This document shows positions 1-4,864 of a stretch of DNA of 8,035 nucleotides, piece after piece (the stretch's first letter is position 1; every line of letters begins with the position of its first letter). Both the position numbers and the translations under genes were made by a program. The notes below the pieces were generated by a model. It saw only the letters and a program-made list of their open reading frames with translations, was not told where the DNA came from and searched no databases. This DNA comes from an uncultured Collinsella sp. (GTDB lineage: Bacteria; Actinomycetota; Coriobacteriia; Coriobacteriales; Coriobacteriaceae): positions 1 to 8,035 of the forward strand of contig URKT01000091.1 in NCBI GenBank assembly GCA_900548495.1. Reading direction: 5' to 3'.

Positions 1-29
1 GTGGGCTCGGAGATGTGTATAAGAGACAG
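1..29 (+). other. Residual Nextera transposase adapter (non-genomic)
   Basis: Bases 1-29 match the last 29 bases of the Illumina Nextera read-2 transposase adapter. Bases 11-29 are the 19-bp Tn5 mosaic end (AGATGTGTATAAGAGACAG). Genomic sequence starts at base 30, immediately after the mosaic end, as expected of an untrimmed tagmentation read that survived assembly. The adapter happens to keep the EIID reading frame open, so an automatic gene caller may add false residues to that protein. Confidence 0.96.
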
Positions 30-691
30 TCAAAGGTCAAAGCAGTAGACAGGGAGACCTGTGCCGCAATCATCGCGCCAATGACGGTCATTCCGAGAAC
101 GCCGGCAGCATGCGTCATGCGAGACATAAGGTTGTTCTCTTCGGACTGCTGCAGGAACTTGGTTCCCAGGTCGTAACCCAGATGGGCTGCGACGATACGC
201 GTTGCAAAGTTAATCACGGAGTAGATGAGCGCGTACACGATGGGGCCGAGCGGGTTGCCCGTCGAAGCGATGCCAATACCAATGCCGGCGGCGACCACGC
301 GGAACGTACCCCAGTAGAACGAATCGCCAATGCCGGAAAGCGGTCCCATGAGGCCGACCTTCATGGCGTTAATCGAGGACGTGTCGAAGTTCTTATCGGC
401 AGCCGCCTGCTCTTCCATCGAAACCGTTAGGCCGGCTACAAACGGAAGCACATGAGGCGTGATGTTAAAGAACTCGGTATGGCGATCAAGTGCCGCATAG
501 TAATCGTCGTCGTTGGGATAGATCTTTCGCAGGGGCTTCTGAATGGTGTACATGAAGCCCATTGCCATCATCTTGTCGTACGACTGCGAGCACTGGCTCG
601 TAAACTGGCGAAGGAACATGCTCCGATACATATCGGGAGTCATAATCGCGTCCTTCTTGGCCTCTTTGAGATCGGTGTTCTGGGTAGCCAT
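30..691 (-). CDS. PTS system mannose/fructose/sorbose family IID component, C-terminally truncated by the contig end
   Basis: This is the membrane IID subunit of a mannose-family PTS permease; with IIC it forms the channel that moves the sugar while EIIB phosphorylates it. The 220 visible residues start MATQNTDLKEAKK. They carry the IID hallmarks: YRSMFLRQF near residue 22, FFNITPHVLPFVAGL at about 73-88, SMEEQ just after, and the signature LMGPLSGIGDSFYWGT at about 113-128, followed by a Gly/Ile-rich membrane segment. IID proteins are usually about 270-285 residues, so roughly 50-60 C-terminal residues are missing beyond the edge. The ATG overlaps the EIIC stop by one base (TAATG), and a perfect AGGAGG lies 7 nt upstream inside the last EIIC codons, so the two are translationally coupled. 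The family call is firm. The substrate is inferred only from the neighbouring SIS gene. Confidence 0.95.
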
Positions 692-1464
692 TAGAAGTCC
701 TCCTCTTCATCCTCGGCAACCGCCTGCGGACCGGCCGAGCCCTCGCGGAAGGCCAGGAGCAGCGCGACGCAAATGGCAGCTGCGGCGACGCCGACCACGT
801 CCATCTTGAGGTAGATGACCATAATGAATCCCAGGAACAGCCAAGGAAGAAGCTTGTTGTCGCCCATAGTCCTAATAAGAAGAGCGAAGCCGATGCAGAC
901 CATGACGCCGGATGCAACGTTGAGGCCGTCCATCACAAACTGCGGAATAACGTTAAGCGCATTGTTGATGAGGTCGGCACCAAAGAACAGCGAGCAAAAC
1001 ACCAGCAGTGCAGACGGAATGCCAATCGACAGCGGCACGATGGTCAGATGGTACAGATTTGCCTTGGCAAGATCGCGATTTGCCAGAGCGGTCTCAATCT
1101 TCTTGCAGGCAAAGGCGCCCGGAACGGCGTAGCAGAAGTTGCGCCACACCTGAAGGAAGACGGAGACGGGAAGGGCGAGCGCGACGGCAGTTGCCGTGCC
1201 CGTACCCGTAATGACGGCAAACGCGCAGCCAAGCACGCCGGAGGCATAGACCTCGGGAGGAACCGCCGCGCCGACCATGATGGCACCCATGAACATGGAC
1301 TCCAAAGCAGCGCCGACGATAACGCCCTGCTGGACATCGCCAAGGATCAAGCCGACAAACAGGCTCGTAAACAGCGGACGACCAAGCATCGTAATGCCAA
1401 ATAATTGCTCGTCCATGGACGCAATAAATGCGACCAGTGCAACTAGAAGATACTGGACAACCAT
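691..1464 (-). CDS. PTS system mannose/fructose/sorbose family IIC component
   Basis: This is the polytopic IIC subunit (257 residues) of the same mannose-family permease. It holds the sugar-binding translocation domain in the inner membrane and pairs with IID. Hydrophobic helices run almost the whole length. Family motifs near the N-terminus are ASMDEQLFG, then GLILGDVQQGVIVGAALE, and MGAIMVGAAVPPE, matching the conserved 'GDv..Gi.iGA.lE...mG....GaalPpe' pattern. The C-terminus is a short cytoplasmic acidic tail ending EDEEEDF. I chose ATG at 1464 because a GGGG Shine-Dalgarno sits 9 nt upstream. An in-frame TTG at 1473 would add three residues, but GGGG would then directly abut the start codon. 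The SIS gene lies 81 nt upstream with a strong hairpin between. The stop overlaps the EIID start. Confidence 0.95.
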   Translation of the reverse strand: MVVQYLLVALVAFIASMDEQLFGITMLGRPLFTSLFVGLILGDVQQGVIVGAALESMFMGAIMVGAAVPPEVYASGVLGCAFAVITGTGTATAVALALPVSVFLQVWRNFCYAVPGAFACKKIETALANRDLAKANLYHLTIVPLSIGIPSALLVFCSLFFGADLINNALNVIPQFVMDGLNVASGVMVCIGFALLIRTMGDNKLLPWLFLGFIMVIYLKMDVVGVAAAAICVALLLAFREGSAGPQAVAEDEEEDF

Positions 1465-1485
1465 TTCGATCAACCCCAGAAACAG

Positions 1486-1524
1486 GTCTGCAGGCGAGGC
1501 GTTCTGCGCAGCTCGCCTGCAGAC
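1486..1524 (-). promoter_or_regulatory. Perfect 13-bp intercistronic hairpin between the SIS and EIIC genes
   Basis: The arms GTCTGCAGGCGAG (1486-1498) and CTCGCCTGCAGAC (1512-1524) are exact reverse complements around a 13-nt loop. On the minus-strand transcript the hairpin begins about 20 nt after the SIS stop codon and ends 21 nt before the EIIC ATG. The following bases (CTGTTTCTGG) are not a real U-tract, so this is a poor intrinsic terminator. A role in mRNA processing, protection or differential expression of the soluble enzyme and the membrane subunits is more likely. The structure is seen directly; the function is inferred. Confidence 0.7.
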
Positions 1525-1545
1525 AACCGCAGCAATTTGAGAGGA

Positions 1546-2580
1546 TTAGTAGTTCATCTGGTGATAGTAACGACGCGTGGTGAGCGGGTGGTTACGAACG
1601 TGCTCGAGATGGCAGCTCAGACGCTCGGTGATGGTGTAGGTGACCATCGGGGAGACGATCTTGCGGAACTCGGGGTCGCTGAACGGCAGCTCGACCTCGG
1701 CGGTGTCGAACTTGTTCACGCGGACATGGACGCCCTTCTCGTCGGCGAGCATGTGAGTGAAGTTGTCCACGCGGTCCATGAGCTTACGGGTGTCGTCCTC
1801 GCCGTAGAGCATGATGAGGCTCGTGCCCTCCTCGCAGAGTTCGATGGTGCCGTGGAAGAACTCGGCGGCGTGGATAGACTTGGTCTTGATCCACTGCATC
1901 TCCTCGAGAATGCACATAGCGTAGTCGTAGGCCTCACCCCAGAGCATGCCGGAGCCAATCACCATGTGGTAATCGGTGTCCTTGAAGTCCTCGGCCATGG
2001 CGGCGCAGCGCTCGTCCTGAGCGTCCTTGGCCTTGATGAGGTACGGAGCGATGTTGCCGAACTCCTCCATGAAGGTGTCGTACTTGGGGAAGGCGCCGGC
2101 GTTCTTGAGGAAGCGGGCGACCAGCGTGATCTGGTAGGTGTAGATGGCCTCGCACAGAACGTCGTCCTCGGCGAAGCTGAAGAACTTGTAGTCGGCGTAC
2201 TCAGTGGCCGGGGTGTTGTCGTTGGAGACATACATCAGCGTGCGGGCACCCTGCTCCTGGCAGAACTTGGCGGCCTCGATGATCTCGGGGGTGGTGCCGG
2301 TACGGGTGGAGAAGACGCAGACCGAGTCCTTGTTGAAGGTCTTGGGCGGGCATGCGAGGAACTCAGCGGCAATCTCGCAGTGGACGTCGACGTCGGCCGT
2401 GGTGGTCTCGACCCAATACTTCATCGGGAGCGTGTGGGCCCAGGTGCCGCCGCAGCCGATGAAGAAGATGTTGGAATAACCCTGCTCGCAGACCTTGTCC
2501 ACGGCAGCCTCAATCTGAGGACGGAGAGCGAGGGCATCGCTCACAACCTTCTCGTAACGAGGCTCATCGAAATTGAACAT
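1546..2580 (-). CDS. SIS-domain sugar-phosphate deglycase/isomerase, FrlB/FraB/GfrF-like (probable fructosamine-6-phosphate deglycase)
   Basis: A 344-residue cytosolic protein with two SIS (sugar isomerase) folds. The first has FFIGCGGTWAH (39-49) and the phosphate-binding loop FSTRTGTTPE (90-99). The second starts near 205 with MVIGSGMLWGEAYD. E227 and H243 lie 16 residues apart, the spacing of the catalytic Glu/His pair in FraB, FrlB and the GlmS isomerase domain. The C-terminus (TTRRYYHQMNY) closely resembles the E. coli FrlB end (DERRYYGGLVEY) and not the GlmS end. Known members split fructose-amino acid 6-phosphates (fructoselysine, glucoselysine, fructose-asparagine) into glucose 6-phosphate and the free amino acid. 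Position inside a mannose-type PTS locus mirrors the gfr operon of Salmonella. The start is set by AGGAG 6 nt before ATG. Family confidence is high; the exact substrate is unproven, and another amino-sugar phosphate is possible. Confidence 0.88.
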   Translation of the reverse strand: MFNFDEPRYEKVVSDALALRPQIEAAVDKVCEQGYSNIFFIGCGGTWAHTLPMKYWVETTTADVDVHCEIAAEFLACPPKTFNKDSVCVFSTRTGTTPEIIEAAKFCQEQGARTLMYVSNDNTPATEYADYKFFSFAEDDVLCEAIYTYQITLVARFLKNAGAFPKYDTFMEEFGNIAPYLIKAKDAQDERCAAMAEDFKDTDYHMVIGSGMLWGEAYDYAMCILEEMQWIKTKSIHAAEFFHGTIELCEEGTSLIMLYGEDDTRKLMDRVDNFTHMLADEKGVHVRVNKFDTAEVELPFSDPEFRKIVSPMVTYTITERLSCHLEHVRNHPLTTRRYYHQMNY

Positions 2581-2600
2581 CCCTTACTCCTAACTCACTT

Positions 2601-2621
2601 GGATGAACCCTTCATTCATCC
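2601..2621 (-). promoter_or_regulatory. Inverted repeat in the leader of the SIS gene
   Basis: GGATGAA (2601-2607) and TTCATCC (2615-2621) are exact reverse complements around a 7-nt spacer. They lie about 20 nt upstream of the SIS start codon and just downstream of the predicted transcription start. It could be a small 5' leader hairpin or a protein-binding operator. It leaves the AGGAG ribosome binding site free. The symmetry is seen; the role is not known. Confidence 0.4.
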
Positions 2622-2627
2622 CATGAC

Positions 2628-2658
2628 GTTATAATACTTTATATAACTAACTATGCAA
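2628..2658 (-). promoter_or_regulatory. Probable promoter of the SIS-EIIC-EIID unit with an overlapping palindrome
   Basis: On the minus strand a -35-like TTGCAT (2658-2653), a 16-nt spacer and a -10-like TATTAT (2636-2631) lie in a markedly AT-rich stretch directly downstream of a strong terminator, with the SIS start 50 nt further on. The inverted repeat GTTATA-8 nt-TATAAC (2628-2647) covers the -10 box, where a repressor would bind. An AAAGTAT core inside it also occurs upstream of the EIIA gene. The -35 match is weak (3 of 6), but some promoter is expected here because of the terminator upstream. Confidence 0.55.
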
Positions 2659-2691
2659 GAACTATTTCAGATTTTTTTGATTTTTCTTTAA

Positions 2692-2724
2692 TAAAAAGCC
2701 CGCCGATCAAATGATCGGCGGGCT
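2692..2724 (-). terminator. Strong intrinsic terminator after EIIB, inside the PTS locus
   Basis: The exact 13-bp inverted repeat AGCCCGCCGATCA / TGATCGGCGGGCT has only AA between the arms, so it folds as about 12 bp with an AAAU loop. On the minus strand it is followed by TTTTTATT. On the plus strand it is followed by AAAGAAAGG, so it works in one direction only. It lies about 50 nt after the EIIB stop and separates EIIA-EIIB from SIS-EIIC-EIID. It probably stops most transcripts or allows partial read-through. Confidence 0.9.
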
Positions 2725-2774
2725 AAAGAAAGGAGGACCTAGTTAATAAATGCTAGACAATGGCATGTTTCCAG

Positions 2775-3248
2775 CTAGAAAACGTCCTTGGCAAGTACCT
2801 TTGAGTCATTGGGAACCTGACGGATTTCGATAACCACGCCATCGTTGACAAGCTCTTGGATATGCTCGGCATCGGTTTCGGTCGCAAAGATCGCGGGGGT
2901 CGGATGAAGCGTGGTCTCGGGAGACTTTCGAGTTCCGCCCAAATTGATCTCCTTGATGTCTTTGCAACCCTTAGCAAGGCGATAGGCATCCTCGATCGTC
3001 TCGACAATGATAAACAGCGAATACTTGTCGGTGACGCCGCTGTTGAGCGCCTCGATAGCAGCGTTAACATCCTTGATGACGAGTTTAACGCCGTTGGGAC
3101 GGGCGAGCCTCAAGGCCGCCTTCCTCATGTCGTCTTTTGCCACGGCATCGCTGGCACACAGGATGCAATCGACATCCAGCGCATGCGTCCAAGACATGGC
3201 GACCTGGCCGTGAATCAATCGGTAATCAACTCTCGTAAGCTTAATCAT
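2775..3248 (-). CDS. PTS system mannose/fructose/sorbose family EIIB component
   Basis: This is the soluble EIIB phosphocarrier (157 residues) that takes phosphate from EIIA and hands it to the incoming sugar at the IIC/IID channel. The N-terminal signature TRVDYRLIHGQV places the phosphorylated histidine at H13. Other family features are DVDCILCASDAVAKDD, the KLVIKDV segment near 55-61 and INLGGTRKSP near 101-110. The length fits the family (about 155-165). I chose ATG at 3248 because GGAG lies 9 nt upstream and the start is then a few residues before the active-site motif, as in homologues. An ATG at 3257 directly abuts the GGAG, and a further upstream extension would overlap the EIIA gene without a binding site. 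EIIA is 62 nt upstream, and the terminator follows within about 50 nt. Confidence 0.95.
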   Translation of the reverse strand: MIKLTRVDYRLIHGQVAMSWTHALDVDCILCASDAVAKDDMRKAALRLARPNGVKLVIKDVNAAIEALNSGVTDKYSLFIIVETIEDAYRLAKGCKDIKEINLGGTRKSPETTLHPTPAIFATETDAEHIQELVNDGVVIEIRQVPNDSKVLAKDVF

Positions 3249-3310
3249 CGTAATCATCTCCACACGTAATAAAGGTAATGACAGGGTTGAATTATTCGTT
3301 GAAGCTTGAG

Positions 3311-3730
3311 CTAGAACTCTTCTTCTTCGACATCGGCAAGCATGTCCGCCGCCTCGCAAAGCTGAATAAACGAACGCGATCCCTCGACCGCGGCTTTGGC
3401 CTTGTCCGCATCCAGGGAATCCAGCTGTGTAACCATTTCCACCAGCAGCGGCAAGTTCATTCCGGTGATCAACGTAAACGATCCGGCGGCCTGCCTCTGG
3501 ATGAACTCGTTGTTTACGGAACCGCCAAAGATGTCAGTTACGACAAACCACGTGTCGGCCGGATCCTTCGACTCCATCCAAGCATCGATAAGCGCTGCGA
3601 CATCCCTCGTGTCGTCATCGATATAGGCGCACAGGCACTCGATTCGGTCGTTGGTGCCCATCAGAATCTCCAGAGAGCTTTTCATACCTTGGGCGAGATA
3701 ACCATGACTCGCTAGCAATATCTTATTCAT
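3311..3730 (-). CDS. PTS system mannose/fructose/sorbose family EIIA component
   Basis: This cytosolic EIIA domain protein (139 residues) accepts phosphate from HPr and passes it to EIIB. The N-terminus MNKILLASHGYLAQGMKSSL has the phosphorylatable histidine at H9. The loop VVTDIFGGSVNNE (63-75) and the segment ITGMNLPLLVEM (88-99) are hallmark EIIA-Man features. The length is normal for a stand-alone EIIA; it is not fused to EIIB as it is in E. coli ManX. The protein ends in an acidic tail, DVEEEEF, resembling the EIIC tail. GGAG about 5 nt upstream supports the ATG at 3730. It is the first gene of an EIIA-EIIB unit, downstream of the regulator gene and its terminator. Confidence 0.95.
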   Translation of the reverse strand: MNKILLASHGYLAQGMKSSLEILMGTNDRIECLCAYIDDDTRDVAALIDAWMESKDPADTWFVVTDIFGGSVNNEFIQRQAAGSFTLITGMNLPLLVEMVTQLDSLDADKAKAAVEGSRSFIQLCEAADMLADVEEEEF

Positions 3731-3754
3731 AGTTCTCCAATATCAATAAGACGT

Positions 3755-3782
3755 ACTATATTGTCATAACAAAGTATATAAG
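3755..3782 (-). promoter_or_regulatory. Candidate promoter/operator region of EIIA-EIIB
   Basis: An AT-rich patch 25-52 nt upstream of the EIIA start. The minus strand has a -10-like TATAGT (3760-3755); no convincing -35 is visible at the right spacing (TTGCTT lies 19 nt upstream). Just above the -10 is the near-palindrome TTGTTATGACAA. The plus-strand segment 3763-3782 (GTCATAACAAAGTATATAAG) resembles the element over the SIS promoter read in the other orientation. A promoter is expected because a terminator closes the regulator gene upstream. Confidence 0.4.
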
Positions 3783-3842
3783 CAATTTCCTTTTTGCGGT
3801 GCGTTAATTCTCTAATTCCGCGAACGGTAACAATTGGTCGGT

Positions 3843-3872
3843 AAAACGGCCGCTCCTTTTACAGAACGGCCG
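3843..3872 (-). terminator. Probable intrinsic terminator after the GntR regulator
   Basis: Two copies of the self-complementary CGGCCG (3867-3872 and 3847-3852) can pair into a GC stem with G-U extensions on the minus-strand transcript. The loop is 14 nt and the stem is followed directly by TTTTACC. It begins 7 nt after the regulator stop codon. The U-tract is short, so termination may be incomplete and some transcripts may run on into EIIA. Confidence 0.6.
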
Positions 3873-3879
3873 CCCTTGC

Positions 3880-4584
3880 TTACAGATAGAACTTCAGTCG
3901 CTCGGTGCAGTACACCTGACGGGAGATGAAAAGCGGCTCGCCGCTTGGAGCATAACGTCTATCGACAAACAGAAGCAGCGGAGAGTCCAGCTCCACGTTA
4001 AGGTATGCCGCCTCGAGCTCGCTCGCATAGCAGACCTCGAGCGTACGCGTGTTGGGGCCCATCTTGATCCCCTGGCGATCGAGTACCGCCATCAGCGAAT
4101 CCTCGAGGGATTCATGCTCCAAAAAAGAAAGCGCAGCGGAATAGCTATTGGTTTCCAGCATCGTGGGCTTGTCATCCACAAGGCGCAGACGACGACTACG
4201 CAATACTTTTTGGGTATCGTCTACGCCTAGGAACTTCGCGTCTCGCAGGCTTGGGAAGTCCCAGCCCATTGCGAGAACCCTGGTAGACGCCTGTTTTCCA
4301 GCAAGCTGGCACGAATGGGTAAAGCTCTCACGGTCGTCCGCGGCATACATCTGTGTGTCCGACGAAACGAACGTGCCCTTGCCGCGGGCCCTCTCAACAA
4401 GCCCAGCATCTTCCATTTCTTTAATTGCGGAGCGAACCGTTATTCGGCTCACGCCAAATTGCTCGATGAGCTCCGCCTCGGTCGGAAGCTTATCTCCCGG
4501 TCGGTACGTGCCGTTGGCGATCGAATCAGAAAGCGCACGAACAATCTGTTTGTACAGGGGGATAACGCTATTTGCTTCAACCAT
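3880..4584 (-). CDS. GntR-family transcriptional regulator, HutC/UTRA subfamily
   Basis: A 234-residue one-component repressor type. The N-terminal winged helix (about 8-75) reads PLYKQIVRALSDSI, then GDKLPTEAELIEQFGVSR, ITVRSAIKEMEDAGLVER and GKGTFV, the classic GntR pattern. Residues about 85-230 form a UTRA ligand-binding domain, with RSRRLRLVDDKPTMLETNSY in the middle and SRQVYCTERLKFYL at the end. UTRA regulators usually bind sugar phosphates or related metabolites and repress neighbouring uptake genes, so the phosphorylated PTS substrate is the likely inducer (inference). I chose ATG 4584 because AAAGG lies 10 nt upstream; ATG 4593 is only one base from it. It precedes EIIA on the same strand, separated by a terminator, and diverges from the M16 peptidase gene. 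Confidence 0.93.
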   Translation of the reverse strand: MVEANSVIPLYKQIVRALSDSIANGTYRPGDKLPTEAELIEQFGVSRITVRSAIKEMEDAGLVERARGKGTFVSSDTQMYAADDRESFTHSCQLAGKQASTRVLAMGWDFPSLRDAKFLGVDDTQKVLRSRRLRLVDDKPTMLETNSYSAALSFLEHESLEDSLMAVLDRQGIKMGPNTRTLEVCYASELEAAYLNVELDSPLLLFVDRRYAPSGEPLFISRQVYCTERLKFYL

Positions 4585-4634
4585 ATCAACCATACCTTTG
4601 CAAGGAATCAGCAGCTTATAGATAGATGACTTAT

Positions 4635-4674
4635 ATTGTATTAGAACTTTTTAGGAGTCCATATATTTCCTAAA
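4635..4674 (-). promoter_or_regulatory. Candidate promoter and inverted-repeat operator upstream of the GntR gene
   Basis: TACAAT (4640-4635) is a good -10 match on the minus strand, about 50 nt before the regulator start. The -35 is uncertain (TGGACT with a 15-nt spacer). An exact 7-bp inverted repeat, TTTAGGA (4650-4656) and TCCTAAA (4668-4674), with an 11-bp centre covers the -35 region, where autoregulation by a repressor would act. The rest of the 280-bp gap (4585-4864) holds no gene. Confidence 0.4.
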
Positions 4675-4806
4675 TGATTCGGTAAACGGGGTGTTATTTC
4701 ACTTTAGTGGGGTGCAGCGGCTACCCGCGGCATTCGTTATCAACCTAGCTAGGCTAGTCCACCCACATCGTCTCCAGTTCGCCGCAGAGCCGCGGCCCCA
4801 TATGGG

Positions 4807-4857
4807 TATACTCTCGAGGATTCGACTCGATTCGCCCCCGCTGGGGCGTCAAAGGAG
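4807..4857 (+). promoter_or_regulatory. Leader of the M16C gene: -10-like box, hairpin and strong ribosome binding site
   Basis: TATACT (4807-4812) matches a -10 box 5 of 6 and would give a leader of about 45 nt, but no -35 is recognisable, so the promoter is tentative. CGCCCC (4833-4838) and GGGGCG (4843-4848) form a tight 6-bp hairpin with a 4-nt loop. It sits two bases before the Shine-Dalgarno AAAGGAG (4851-4857), which is 7 nt from the ATG. The binding site strongly supports the start at 4865. Whether the hairpin modulates translation is unknown. Confidence 0.45.
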
Positions 4858-4864
4858 ACTGCAT

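Noticed and set aside
1537..2634. Plus-strand open frame of 365 codons opposite the SIS gene
   Set aside because: It is antisense to a clear SIS-family protein, has repetitive Val/Gly/Leu/Asp composition and shows no recognisable domain. It is a codon-bias shadow of the high-GC minus-strand gene.
2729..2836. Plus-strand AAAGGAGG followed by ATG 2750 and a 28-codon frame
   Set aside because: The binding site is 13 nt from the ATG, the frame is antisense to the EIIB 3' end and the peptide resembles nothing. The purine run is probably just the flank of the minus-strand terminator.
3249..3359. Longer EIIB start overlapping the EIIA gene
   Set aside because: It would put residues before the conserved TRVDYRLIHGQV start that homologues lack. 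GGAG is correctly spaced only for ATG 3248.
4744..4753. Palindrome CCTAGCTAGG (and CCCATATGGG at 4798-4807) as operators of the M16C gene
   Set aside because: Both are exact 10-bp palindromes, but short ones like these arise by chance and neither recurs elsewhere in the window. Without a matching regulator they cannot be called.
4691..4864. N-terminal extension of the M16C protein by 58 residues
   Set aside because: There is no ribosome binding site upstream of any earlier start, and the extension includes the -10-like box and leader hairpin. AAAGGAG sits 7 nt before ATG 4865, and PreP-like homology begins soon after.
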